Positions 17,140-24,896 of a stretch of DNA of 35,101 nucleotides are shown here, piece after piece. How positions within the stretch are numbered: the first letter of the stretch is position 1; each line of letters starts with the position of its first letter. The stretch comes from Gemmatimonadota bacterium (GTDB lineage: Bacteria; Gemmatimonadota; Gemmatimonadetes; Palauibacterales; Palauibacteraceae), in NCBI GenBank assembly GCA_029262175.1, contig JAJCZV010000226.1, forward strand, positions 1 to 35,101, in the 5' to 3' direction. The translations under genes and the position numbers were made by a program. The notes beneath the pieces were generated by a model, which saw only the letters and a list, made by a program, of their open reading frames with translations, was not told the DNA's origin and searched no databases.

Positions 17140-17877
17140 TCAGTGAATCTTGACTGCCGCCGCTGCTTTGCGTGGTTTCGGGTACGCTGCGCGTGACGAT
17201 GAGACGCCGACGGATACGGCCGTCTCGGCGGCCTTGAGCGCCGCCAGCACCGGGTTGATGACGGGGACACCGAGCCGTTCTTGAAGCGTTCGGGCCACGT
17301 CGAGAAACCCCATCGTCATACAACCGAGCACGAACGAATCTGCGCCGGCCGCTAAACCGCGACGTGCTTCGGCTTCGAGCGTGGCCATGACCTCATCGGC
17401 TCGCTCACGAAGCTCGAGCACGGGCACATCGACGGCGCGGATGTCCGTGACCAAACTGTCGAGTCCATGCGATCGAACCTGCCGGCGAATCGCGGGGATG
17501 ACCTCGCTTACGACGGTGATGATGCTGACGCTCTGACCGAGTTGCGCGGCGAGCAGAACCCCGGCCTGCCCGGGTCCGATCACGGGGATGTCGACGAGTT
17601 CGCGGGCAGCGGCAAGACCCGGGTCCCCGAAGCACCCGATGATCAACGCATCGAACCCTTCGGCCTCGAGCGCGGGCGCGGCCTCGATCAACCCGGGGAC
17701 CGAGAGGTACTCCTCGACCGAAGACTCGACCGATGCCGGGCCAGCGCTCGCTTCGCGGACCTCTACGTCGGTCCCGTCGAACGCGTGTTGATTTAGAAAC
17801 GCTTCACGCCGGATCAACTCCTCGGGGCCGAGTGGGCCGCGAGACATCGGCCCGGGAATGAAGTACGTAATCCTCAA
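17140..17877 (-). CDS. Aspartate/glutamate/hydantoin racemase-family protein
   Basis: 245 residues from TTG 17877, chosen because GGAGGG lies six bases before it; a GTG eight or more codons upstream would place that site inside the coding region. The two catalytic cysteines of the family are visible at C82 (IIGCFGDPG) and C186 (VLGCMTMGF), each at the end of a beta strand in two related half-domains, and IRITYF-like and VIGPGQAG strands fit the HyuE/hydantoin racemase group. These enzymes invert an alpha carbon without a cofactor. The gene is divergent from aconitase X (138 bp between starts), which may mean a joint pathway for an amino- or imino-acid isomer. The exact substrate is unknown. 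Confidence 0.87.
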   Translation of the reverse strand: MRITYFIPGPMSRGPLGPEELIRREAFLNQHAFDGTDVEVREASAGPASVESSVEEYLSVPGLIEAAPALEAEGFDALIIGCFGDPGLAAARELVDIPVIGPGQAGVLLAAQLGQSVSIITVVSEVIPAIRRQVRSHGLDSLVTDIRAVDVPVLELRERADEVMATLEAEARRGLAAGADSFVLGCMTMGFLDVARTLQERLGVPVINPVLAALKAAETAVSVGVSSSRAAYPKPRKAAAAVKIH

Positions 17878-17883
17878 TTTGCA

Positions 17884-17889
17884 CCCTCC
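17884..17889 (-). promoter_or_regulatory. Ribosome binding site that decides a TTG start
   Basis: GGAGGG on the minus strand, six bases before TTG 17877 of the racemase-family gene; it argues for this rare start codon over the upstream GTG codons in the same frame. Confidence 0.65.
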
Positions 17890-18015
17890 TTCGCCGCACA
17901 CTGAAAACGAACCATCCGAAGATAAGGGCCGCGACCCGCGTGGTCAGCACGTGCCATCGCCGAGACTACGCCCTTCCTCGACGGTGGCGTCCGGAGGGGT
18001 GCTCGTGAAGACTGT

Positions 18016-19293
18016 ATGATGCCTCACAAACTGACCATCGCAGATCGAGCCATGCTCGAGGGGGACAGCGGTCCCGGCACGGCTCTGGCCATGTCGATCT
18101 TGTCGCGGATGGCGGACGTCATGGGCGCCGAGTCGCTGCTCGATATTTCGGCCGCGCATATCGACTCTTCTCTCTATCAGGGCCCCGCTACCCTGGAGTT
18201 CGCCGAGCGGCTGGCCGATGGAGGCGCGCGGGTTCGGGTCCCCACGACCCTGAACGTTGCCGGCGTCGACGTGCATGGGTGGCGCGATTGGGCGGTGCCC
18301 GAATCGTGGGCCGACCCGGCTCGTCGTCAGATGGAGGCGTATGAGCGCATGGGCTGCCGTCCCACGTGGACCTGTGCTCCGTATCAGACCGAGGTCCGGC
18401 CCGCGTTCGGCGATCAGGTGGCCTGGGGAGAGTCGAGCGCGATCGTCTTCGCGAACTCGGTGCTCGGTGCCCGCACCGAGCGCTATCCGGATCTCATGGA
18501 CATCTGTTGCGCCGTCACGGGGCGGGCCCCGGCCACCGGGCTTCACCTCGAAGCGAATCGTGCGGGGAGTACACTGATCGATCTGTCGGACTTGCCGCCC
18601 GAGCTCTGCGAGGATGGGTCTCTGTATCCGGTGCTAGGTCACTGGGCGGGATTACGTGCCGGGTCGAAGATTCCCGTGTTCGACGGACTCGCTGCCGGTC
18701 CGTCCGAAGACGATCTGAAAGCGTTGGGCGCCGCACTGGCCTCCTCGGGTGCCGTGGCTCTTTTTCATTGGGTCGGCGTGACGCCCGAAGCCCCGGATCG
18801 ACCGACCGCTTTTCAGGGGAGAGCCCCCGATCATCGTGTCGTTGTCCGTCTCGCGGATCTGCGCCGAGCCCGCGACGATCTGGGCTCGGGTCTAGGCCTC
18901 GAGGATGGGCTGGATCTCGTGGTCCTCGGTAGCCCGCACTTTTCGCTCACGGAATTCGGTGTTCTAGCCCCGCTCCTCCGAGGTCGTCGCAAGCACGATG
19001 GGGTACGGTTCGTGATTACGACCGGTCGCGCGGTGAAGGCGCTGGCGAAGGAGTCCGGCGCACTCGAGATCGCCGAGGACTTCGGTGCCGAGATCACGGT
19101 GGATACCTGCATCCTGACGACACCGATGCTCCCGACTCAGATTCAGAGTCTCATGACGAACTCCGCGAAGTACGCGTATTACGCGCCAGGTCTTCTGGAC
19201 CGTGCGGTGGCGTTCGGAAGTTTAGAAGACTGTGTGGAGTCCGCCGTGTGTGGGAAGGTCGTGCGGGACGATCGGTTGTGGAGGGACGGATGA
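18016..19293 (+). CDS. Aconitase X, large (catalytic) subunit
   Basis: 425 residues; ATG 18016 and 18019 are adjacent and either may be used. The aconitase X signature is evident: LTIADRAMLEGDSGPGTALAMSIL at the N-terminus, SAAHIDSSLYQG (H48), and cysteines at 114, 120 (WTCAPYQ), 164/165 (DICCAVTGR) and 365 (VDTCILTTP), some of which should hold the iron-sulfur cluster of this family. Bacterial members are best known as cis-3-hydroxy-L-proline dehydratases; archaeal ones dehydrate mevalonate 5-phosphate. A bacterial host and the peptidase-rich context favour the hydroxyproline-type reaction, but that is inferred. The small swivelling subunit follows with a four-base overlap. Confidence 0.9.
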   Translation: MMPHKLTIADRAMLEGDSGPGTALAMSILSRMADVMGAESLLDISAAHIDSSLYQGPATLEFAERLADGGARVRVPTTLNVAGVDVHGWRDWAVPESWADPARRQMEAYERMGCRPTWTCAPYQTEVRPAFGDQVAWGESSAIVFANSVLGARTERYPDLMDICCAVTGRAPATGLHLEANRAGSTLIDLSDLPPELCEDGSLYPVLGHWAGLRAGSKIPVFDGLAAGPSEDDLKALGAALASSGAVALFHWVGVTPEAPDRPTAFQGRAPDHRVVVRLADLRRARDDLGSGLGLEDGLDLVVLGSPHFSLTEFGVLAPLLRGRRKHDGVRFVITTGRAVKALAKESGALEIAEDFGAEITVDTCILTTPMLPTQIQSLMTNSAKYAYYAPGLLDRAVAFGSLEDCVESAVCGKVVRDDRLWRDG

Positions 19294-19706
19294 ACGCGCT
19301 TGTAGGTCGCCCCTTGGTTCCGGGTGAAGCCGAGGGAGAGGTGCTGTACGCATCGGAACCGCTGAGCTTTTGGGGGGGGTACGACTCGGAAACCGGAGAG
19401 ATCATCGATCGGCGACACCCACTGTCTGGTCAAAACGGTGCGGGCCGCGTCCTCGTGATCCCGTCGACGCGGGGCTCGAGCACGACCGCTGCAGTGCTGC
19501 TCGAATCGCTACGAAGCGGAACGGGCCCCTGCGCCATCGTGACGCAGGGGCCGGACTTGTTCGTGGCGCTCGCTTCTACCGTCGCGTCCGAACTCTATGG
19601 CACCGTCTTGCCGATCATCGCGCTGGAGCCCGATGATTTCGGGCGTCTCCGCGACGTGTCGCGCGTTCGCGTATCGGCTAGGGGTCGAGTCACCGAAGTC
19701 CGTTGA
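19290..19706 (+). CDS. Aconitase X, small (swivel) subunit (DUF126)
   Basis: 138 residues starting at ATG 19290, which overlaps the TGA of the large subunit (ATGA), with GGAGGGACGG immediately upstream. The protein begins GRPLVPGEAEGEVLYASEPLSFWGGYD and has the conserved active-site loop IPSTRGSSTTAAVLLE (about residues 64-79; the R-G-S segment is the family's hallmark) and later GPCAIVTQGPD. In fused aconitase X proteins this domain is at one end of the chain; here it is separate, as in two-subunit types. The four-base overlap implies equal translation of the two subunits. Confidence 0.9.
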   Translation: MNALVGRPLVPGEAEGEVLYASEPLSFWGGYDSETGEIIDRRHPLSGQNGAGRVLVIPSTRGSSTTAAVLLESLRSGTGPCAIVTQGPDLFVALASTVASELYGTVLPIIALEPDDFGRLRDVSRVRVSARGRVTEVR

Positions 19707-19715
19707 GCGGACCGG

Positions 19716-19773
19716 GGTGGCGGTCGGCTACTTACGGTGGCGGTCGGCTCGCACCGTCGGCTACCTACGGTAG
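19716..19773. repeat. Short imperfect tandem repeat between convergent genes
   Basis: Two 20-base units begin GGTGGCGGTCGGCT (19716-19729 and 19736-19749). A third, degenerate copy at 19754-19773 matches 19721-19740 at 17 of 20 bases and runs into the last codons and stop of the M20 gene. It fills the 54 bp gap between two convergent stop codons. No terminator hairpin with a T-run was seen here. Confidence 0.7.
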
Positions 19774-21194
19774 TCGAGCGCCGGCGCGCGGTCGCCCAGC
19801 AGCGCGACGTAGGACCACTCGGGGCCGCGTCGTTCCCTGAGCTCCTCCCACGCCGCCTCGATGACATCGGGACGCCCGAAGAGCTCGATCGCGGTGCGAG
19901 CGAGCGCTTTCGCCGCGACCATCATCCCTTTGGCGCCGATCTCGGTCCCACCCGCGGCCACGGCCTGCCAACTGTGAGCTGAGGTCCCGGGCACCCAAGT
20001 CGCCGTGTTGAGACCTGCCGTCGGAACGACCCAGCTGACATCGCCAACGTCCGTTGACCCGCCGCCGGCCTCCTCGATCCTGAAGGGCTCGATCTCGGCT
20101 TCCGAGCCTAGGGCGCGGAGGGGGCCGCCTTCGAACGTGGCCTGAATCTCGGTGGCGAAGGCACGCTCGGCTTCGGTGTAATGGACGCCCCCAACCTGTT
20201 CGAGGCTCTCCTGCATCAACTCGCTGAGGGCCACGTTGGGCATCAGGTCGTACAGACCGTGAATGACTTCGTATTCCATCTTGGTCCCGGTCCCGAGAGC
20301 CGCTCCCTCAGCCGTATGCACGACGCGCTCGAACAACTCCAGTACGGTCGCCGCGTTCGGATGTCGAACGTAGATGTAGACCTCGGCAAAGTCGGGGACG
20401 ACGTTGGGCGCATAGCCGCCGGCCGTAATCACGTAGTGGATCCGCGTCTCTTGCGGGACGTGCTCGCGCATCAGGTTGACCATGTGGTTCATTGCCTCGA
20501 CCCCGTCGAGCGCGCTCCGACCTCGTTCGGGCGCTCCGGCGGCATGGGCGGAGTAGCCGTTGAAACGAAACTTGGCCGATTTGTTCGCCAGCGATCGGCC
20601 CGCCGCCGCGCTGTTGTTGTCGCCGGGGTGCCAATGAAGGGCGATGTCCACGTCCGCAAAAAACCCGTCGCGCACGAGGTAGACTTTCCCGGCCCCGCCT
20701 TCCTCGGCCGGCGTGCCATAGAGGCGGATCGTTCCTTCGTTGCCGGTTTCCGCCAGCCACTCCTTGATCGCGATCGCTGCCGCGACCGAGCCGGTCCCGA
20801 AGAGATGGTGTCCGCAGGCATGCCCGGGGGCCCCATCGACGATGGGAGATCGCTCGGTGACCGCGTGCTGGGAGATCCCCGGCAGCGCGTCGAACTCCGC
20901 GAGGATGCCGATCACGGGGCCCCCGGAACCGAAGCTGGCGATAAAAGCGGTCGGCATCCCCGCCACCCCCGATTCGATCGCGAAACCAGCGGCTGACAGC
21001 TCCTGCTGGAGGAGTGCCGAGCTTTGCTCTTCTTGATAGCCCACCTCGGCCCACTCCCAGATTTGGTGAGCGACCTCGGCATAGTGATCCGCGCGCGCGT
21101 CGATCGCGGCGATCTGGGCGTCCTGCGCCAGGGCCGATAGGGGCCACAGAAGCCCGCAAACAACCATGACCAAGGAAGAGGTGGGGCGCGTCAT
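19761..21194 (-). CDS. Exported M20-family amidohydrolase (AbgB-like)
   Basis: 477 residues from ATG 21194 with CAGGAG upstream; a long open frame further upstream overlaps the divergent hydrolase gene and is rejected. A signal peptide is cut near SALAQD (about residue 23). The dinuclear-metal motifs of M20 aminoacylase-type enzymes are present: GAPGHACGHHLFG (C127, H129), PAEEGGAGK (E164/E165), LHWHPGDNN, and a lid-domain FNGYSAHAAGAPERGRSALD with the dimer-interface His. The overall pattern and the length fit the AbgB branch (p-aminobenzoyl-glutamate hydrolase subunit B) rather than a simple dipeptidase. The exported location is unusual for AbgB proper, so an N-acyl-amino-acid or peptide-amide substrate in the periplasm is more likely. 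Confidence 0.9.
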   Translation of the reverse strand: MTRPTSSLVMVVCGLLWPLSALAQDAQIAAIDARADHYAEVAHQIWEWAEVGYQEEQSSALLQQELSAAGFAIESGVAGMPTAFIASFGSGGPVIGILAEFDALPGISQHAVTERSPIVDGAPGHACGHHLFGTGSVAAAIAIKEWLAETGNEGTIRLYGTPAEEGGAGKVYLVRDGFFADVDIALHWHPGDNNSAAAGRSLANKSAKFRFNGYSAHAAGAPERGRSALDGVEAMNHMVNLMREHVPQETRIHYVITAGGYAPNVVPDFAEVYIYVRHPNAATVLELFERVVHTAEGAALGTGTKMEYEVIHGLYDLMPNVALSELMQESLEQVGGVHYTEAERAFATEIQATFEGGPLRALGSEAEIEPFRIEEAGGGSTDVGDVSWVVPTAGLNTATWVPGTSAHSWQAVAAGGTEIGAKGMMVAAKALARTAIELFGRPDVIEAAWEELRERRGPEWSYVALLGDRAPALDYRR

Positions 21195-21284
21195 GCGAGA
21201 CTCCTGAAAGCAGTTTTGGGCCGGGAGGACGAGCCGAAAAATCGCCGACGGTAGGCGAGTTGGCCAGAGGGAGCGGTTCTGGGG

Positions 21285-21297
21285 TAGGATATACCCA
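21285..21297 (+). promoter_or_regulatory. TAGGAT element just before a start codon: Shine-Dalgarno or -10 of a leaderless message
   Basis: TAGGAT at 21285-21290 ends six bases before ATG 21297. Read as Shine-Dalgarno, AGGA is well spaced. Read as a -10 box (TANNNT), it would start transcription at or next to the ATG; TTGGCC 19 bases upstream is a weak -35. Both readings are possible. Confidence 0.25.
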
Positions 21298-22817
21298 TGT
21301 CGACAGCGCAGCGGTTTCGAGGGATGCGGTGGTTTGGGCTCGGGTTGGCCGAGGTTGTGGTCTGCGCGGGGGCGATGCTCGCGCAAGACGGCCCCGTCCA
21401 GGAGACCGACGCGGACCACCGGGCCGAGCGTGTGGCCGATCGGCTGCTGCTGCCCGTTCAGGTTCGCGGTCGACGACCGGATTTCCGCCGGATCGAGGAC
21501 CGGATGCGCGCGCATCGCGTCCCGGCGGTGAGCGTCGCTGTGATCGAGCGCGGGGAGATCCAGTGGTCGCGTGCATGGGGGGTCGCCGACGAGTCGAACG
21601 ATGGGTCCGCGACCCCCGACACGCGCTTTCAAGCCGCCTCGATCTCGAAGCCGCTGGCGGCCCTCGCCGTCTTGCGACTCGTCGAGGCTGGGCGAATCGA
21701 TCTTGACGAGGACGTGGGCGAGTACCTGGGCGGTTGGGACGTGCCTCGAGCGGACGGCGTGAGCGGCGCGATCACCCCGCGGGCCCTCTTGTCGCACAGC
21801 GCGGGGCTGACGGTGCATGGATTTACCGGGTATCGAGCCGGCGCTACGGTCCCGAGTACCGTTGAAATCCTGGACGGGGCAGGGCCCGCGAATTCTCCCC
21901 GGGTGATCGCGATGAGCCTTCCCGGGTCAGAATGGCGTTATTCAGGGGGCGGATACACGGTGGCCCAGCTCCTGGTCGAGACCCTGACGGGGCGCCCCTT
22001 CGATTCTGAAATGCGGGACATCCTCGATGAGCTCGGGATGACGAACAGCACGTACGCACAGCCACTGCCTGACTCGCTGGCGCCGGTCGCCGCGGTGGGG
22101 TACCGAGCCTCTCGCGACCCTCTCGAGGGGCGTTGGCACACCTACCCCGAGATGGCGGCCGCCGGTCTGTGGACGACCGCGGGTGACCTCGCTCTGTACG
22201 CCATCGCCGTCGGCAATTGGCTGCGCGGCGAGACGGGCGGCCTCCTTACCCCATCGATGGCCCGCACGATGGTGCAGCCGGGTCTGGGAGAATGGGGGCT
22301 GGGGCCGCAGACCTCGGGCAACGGGCTCGATTTCCGCTTCCACCACGGCGGGGCGAACGAGGGCTTCCGGTCTGAGCTGGTGTATTTTCCCCGTCGCGGG
22401 CTCGGGGCCGTCATTTTGACCAACTCCGACAATGGCAGTCCGCTCATCCAGGAGATTCTCGCCGGGATCGCGCAGGAGTACGACTGGCCGGCTTATCGAG
22501 CCAAGGAGATCCGCGTGCTGGAACTGACCGCGGCTGCCGGAAGGCAGTATGCGGGTCGGTACCGACTCGAGGCTGCTCCGGACGTACAGGTCACCACGCG
22601 CTGGCGCCGGGGACGACTGGAGCTGCAGATCGGAGATGCCGAGCCGTCGGAGATCTTTTATGTTGCGCGCGATCGGTTTGTGATTGCCTCAGATGGGGCC
22701 GACCTGCGATTTGAGCGAGACGCCTCGGGTCGAGTGTCCGCGATGATCGCGTTCGACACGCGCGCGAGACGGATTCGTCCGCCGCAAGCGGGGTCGCCGC
22801 CACGTACCTTGCCCTAG
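21297..22817 (+). CDS. Exported serine hydrolase, class C beta-lactamase/PBP-like fold
   Basis: 506 residues with a signal peptide or N-terminal anchor (hydrophobic segment about 12-29, ending MLAQ). The beta-lactamase-like domain has SISK (nucleophile S115, K118), YSG at Y215 in the usual YxN position, and HHGG (349-352) in place of KTG, as in EstB/D-aminopeptidase-type family S12 members. SHSAGLTVHGF and LPGSEWRYSGGGYTVAQLL are the typical flanking segments. The C-terminal 120 residues form a small beta domain (YAGRYRLEAAPDVQVTTRWRRGRLELQIG), common in this group. The likely role is hydrolysis of esters or D-amino-acid peptides; true beta-lactamase activity is not implied. It is divergent from the M20 gene, with 102 bp between the starts. 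Confidence 0.9.
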   Translation: MSTAQRFRGMRWFGLGLAEVVVCAGAMLAQDGPVQETDADHRAERVADRLLLPVQVRGRRPDFRRIEDRMRAHRVPAVSVAVIERGEIQWSRAWGVADESNDGSATPDTRFQAASISKPLAALAVLRLVEAGRIDLDEDVGEYLGGWDVPRADGVSGAITPRALLSHSAGLTVHGFTGYRAGATVPSTVEILDGAGPANSPRVIAMSLPGSEWRYSGGGYTVAQLLVETLTGRPFDSEMRDILDELGMTNSTYAQPLPDSLAPVAAVGYRASRDPLEGRWHTYPEMAAAGLWTTAGDLALYAIAVGNWLRGETGGLLTPSMARTMVQPGLGEWGLGPQTSGNGLDFRFHHGGANEGFRSELVYFPRRGLGAVILTNSDNGSPLIQEILAGIAQEYDWPAYRAKEIRVLELTAAAGRQYAGRYRLEAAPDVQVTTRWRRGRLELQIGDAEPSEIFYVARDRFVIASDGADLRFERDASGRVSAMIAFDTRARRIRPPQAGSPPRTLP

Positions 22818-22876
22818 TGTCTGGAGCAAACGCAGTTTCTGGGGTCGAAGAGCGTCGACCTCTTTTCTTCACTCGA

Positions 22877-24067
22877 ATGGTTTCTGTGAACAAGTTGCGA
22901 ACACCGGATTTAGAGCTACGCCAGCGCCGCCGCTGGTCTGCCGCGCGCGATGAGCGAGGCGCCATCACCGTGACCGTCGCGTTTGGAATGACGATACTGT
23001 TGGGTTCCGCTGCCATGGCGATCGACCTCGGCCATATGATGGCCGTTCGCACGGAGTCTCAGCGGGTCGCGGATTTTGCCGCCCATGCGGGTGCGAGCGC
23101 ATACATCCACGCGGCGGCTCCGAACGTCGATGTCGCGATTGACGGTTGGGCGAAGGACTTCGCACTTCGCAACAACGTGAACAACGCGCTCGTGACGCTC
23201 CAAAGCGCGGACATCGTCCCCGATGCGGCGAACCAGACGGTGACGGTGGTGGTCAACCACACGCAGGCTCGCGGGAACGCGATCCCGACGGCCTTTGGCG
23301 GCGCTCTCGGGATTTCGTCCGTCGACATCCGCACGAGCGCTACGGTTGAAGCGTCGCCGGCGTCCGCCGTTCTTTGCGCGCTCCCGCTCTTTCTCGTGGA
23401 TCGGTGGAATGAGCTCGGTGGCGATCCGAACCGTTTCGACGTCGGGATCGATTATTACGAGGCCTATGACCCGAGCGCGCCGACCAACACATACACGGGG
23501 TATGACCAGGACGATGTCGGCGTGGTGATCACGGCCGAGCCGGCCGGAGCGACCCCGTCGGACCAGGCGAATCCGATGCCGACCTGGTATTTCCCGTTTG
23601 CGCCGAATGAGCTTCCGGGTGGTCCGGGAAGCTATCAGACCTCGATCGAAACGTGCCTCGATCCCGGACGGGTGTACGACTGGGGAGATGACCTCGTGTC
23701 GGATCCGACCCCCATGCCGCTGGCCACCAACTTGTCCATGCAGGTGTTGATCGGAAGCGATCCGCAGGCGGCGTGGGATCCGGCGCTTCGGTGCGTGACG
23801 GACGCCACCGCGCTCGGCCTCGGCGATCCAACCAACTGCCGTTCGAGCACAAGGATCCGACCGGTCGCCCTGATCCGTCCGGAAACCGCGCCGGGCTCCA
23901 ATCAGAAGACGGTCGTGGTCGGAAACCTCGCGGGCGTCTTTGTCGAAACCGTGCTGTCGAGCGAGGTGCGACTGATCCTGATGGGCTATTCCGGCGTCTC
24001 GGCGGCTCGTCCCGCGGGGGACGGCTTCCGCCCGAACCTCGTTCGCACGTTGCGCATCATAGAGTAG
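22877..24067 (+). CDS. Orphan TadG/TadE-like pilus-assembly-type protein
   Basis: 396 residues from ATG 22877. A GTG at 22817 that touches the previous stop codon would add 20 residues; neither start has a clear ribosome binding site. The N-terminus has the TadG signature: RDERGAITVTVAFGMTILLGSAAMAIDLGHMM (about residues 25-56), a Flp-pilin-like transmembrane helix, then the helix TESQRVADFAAHAGASAY. The following 300 or so residues are Pro/Asp-rich and beta-like with three cysteines in the second half (ETCLDPGR, LRCVTDA, TNCRSS). No other tad genes lie nearby. In tad loci such proteins help assemble pili; this lone copy may instead be a surface protein that borrows the TadG anchor. Confidence 0.8.
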   Translation: MVSVNKLRTPDLELRQRRRWSAARDERGAITVTVAFGMTILLGSAAMAIDLGHMMAVRTESQRVADFAAHAGASAYIHAAAPNVDVAIDGWAKDFALRNNVNNALVTLQSADIVPDAANQTVTVVVNHTQARGNAIPTAFGGALGISSVDIRTSATVEASPASAVLCALPLFLVDRWNELGGDPNRFDVGIDYYEAYDPSAPTNTYTGYDQDDVGVVITAEPAGATPSDQANPMPTWYFPFAPNELPGGPGSYQTSIETCLDPGRVYDWGDDLVSDPTPMPLATNLSMQVLIGSDPQAAWDPALRCVTDATALGLGDPTNCRSSTRIRPVALIRPETAPGSNQKTVVVGNLAGVFVETVLSSEVRLILMGYSGVSAARPAGDGFRPNLVRTLRIIE

Positions 24068-24088
24068 CGACCTCGCCTCAGTCCCGAG

Positions 24089-24123
24089 AAAAAAAGAGGG
24101 CCCGACCGGGGCCCCTTTTTTTT
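24089..24123. terminator. Bidirectional rho-independent terminator
   Basis: A run of seven A (24089-24095), then the stem GGGCCC (24098-24103), a five-base loop and GGGCCC (24109-24114), then a run of eight T (24116-24123). The A and T runs let it work in both directions: for the TadG-like gene (plus) and for mscL (minus), which converge here. Confidence 0.85.
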
Positions 24124-24153
24124 GCGAAGCTCGGGGCTCGAGCGAGCCCCTTG

Positions 24154-24588
24154 CTATGCCTGCGCTTTCAAAGAGTCCCGAATCTCCGTCAGCAGTTCCT
24201 CGGCCGTGGGCCCGGCCGGTGCCGCCTCTGGCTCTGGCTCCGCCATCTCGGCTTTGAGGGTGTTGTAGCCCCGGACCACCATAAACAGCGCGAATGCGAT
24301 GATCAGAAAGCTGATGATGTTATTGATGAACGCGCCCCAATTGAGGGTGATCGCGCCGGCTTCGCTCGCAGCGGCAAGCGAGGCGTACGGTCCCGCCGGT
24401 GTGCCCGGCTGTAGTACGGCGTGTAGCTGGCTAAAATCGAGGCCGCCCGTTGCCATGCCGATCGGCGGCATGATGATATCGTTTACGAGCGATGTAATGA
24501 TGGTACCGAATGCGGCACCGATCACGATTCCGACGGCCATGTCGAGCATATTGCCCTTGACCGCGAACTCCTTGAACTGTTTGAGCAC
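24154..24588 (-). CDS. mscL: Large-conductance mechanosensitive channel MscL
   Basis: 144 residues from GTG 24588, which has AAGGAG seven bases upstream; an ATG 11 codons further up lacks a site and would add residues not seen in the family. The sequence follows E. coli MscL closely: FKEFAVKGNMLDMAVGIVIGAAFGTIITSLVNDIIMPPIG (N-terminal amphipathic helix and the Gly/Ala-rich pore-lining TM1), a periplasmic loop, TM2 (FINNIISFLIIAFALFMVV) and the C-terminal bundle ending LLTEIRDSLKAQ. The homopentamer opens under membrane tension to release solutes during osmotic downshock. It is divergent from an ECF sigma gene whose operon encodes an MscS-like channel. Confidence 0.97.
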   Translation of the reverse strand: MLKQFKEFAVKGNMLDMAVGIVIGAAFGTIITSLVNDIIMPPIGMATGGLDFSQLHAVLQPGTPAGPYASLAAASEAGAITLNWGAFINNIISFLIIAFALFMVVRGYNTLKAEMAEPEPEAAPAGPTAEELLTEIRDSLKAQA

Positions 24589-24595
24589 GTAAGGA

Positions 24596-24601
24596 CTCCT
24601 T
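24596..24601 (-). promoter_or_regulatory. Ribosome binding site that decides the GTG start of mscL
   Basis: AAGGAG on the minus strand, seven bases before GTG 24588. The upstream in-frame ATG at 24621 would put this site inside the coding region, so GTG is preferred. Confidence 0.75.
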
Positions 24602-24683
24602 CCGAAAACCTCGGATTGCACATAGGCTGGGATCGTCGATCGCCCCTGGCGGGCGCCGAACCAGATCCAAGCTCCCCCGTGGT

Positions 24684-24713
24684 ATTAGATACTGGGACTG
24701 ACAACCCTGTCAT
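24684..24713 (-). promoter_or_regulatory. Candidate sigma-70-type promoter of mscL
   Basis: On the minus strand: ATGACA (24713-24708, 5 of 6 to TTGACA), an 18-base spacer, and TCTAAT (24689-24684, 5 of 6 to TATAAT). This would give a 5' leader of about 85-90 bases before GTG 24588. It lies in the 304 bp gap between mscL and the ECF sigma gene, which on the plus strand also holds a short ORF. Confidence 0.35.
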
Positions 24714-24725
24714 GATCGGAGTCAC

Positions 24726-24896
24726 ATGCCCCGATTCCGAGCGGCCCAGGCGCGCATTATGGACAGATCTAATTGGAGGTCGCAAGCCAAGATGAAGACA
24801 GCGCCGATGCACTTCGTCCATCCGGGAACCGGCAACGGCGCGGAGACGCCGTGTGACTTTTGCTCGAGCCGGTGGTCAACGAGTAACAGATCATGA
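24726..24896 (+). CDS. Possible short upstream ORF (56 or 34 codons) coupled to the ECF sigma gene
   Basis: The frame is open from ATG 24726 (GGAG four bases before it) through ATG 24759 and ATG 24792 (GGAGG about 12 bases before it) to TGA 24894-24896, which overlaps the sigma-factor start as ATGA. The sigma gene itself has no good ribosome binding site, so its translation may depend on ribosomes finishing this ORF. The longest form is 56 residues, Arg-rich at the N-terminus, with a CxxC near the end (TPCDFCSSRW). I recognise no family. Chance openness in GC-rich DNA is the alternative, so confidence is modest; conservation of the ORF and its overlap in relatives would decide. Confidence 0.35.
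   Translation: MPRFRAAQARIMDRSNWRSQAKMKTAPMHFVHPGTGNGAETPCDFCSSRWSTSNRS

Noticed and set aside
17998..18018. A tiny GTG-started frame ending at TGA next to the aconitase X start, considered as a leader peptide
   Set aside because: Only six or seven codons with no regulatory codon pattern; the GGAGGGG before it may simply be a distant ribosome binding site.
24825..24850. GGAACC inside the short upstream ORF, considered as an ECF-type -35 for the sigma operon
   Set aside because: No matching -10 element at the usual 16-18 base spacing.
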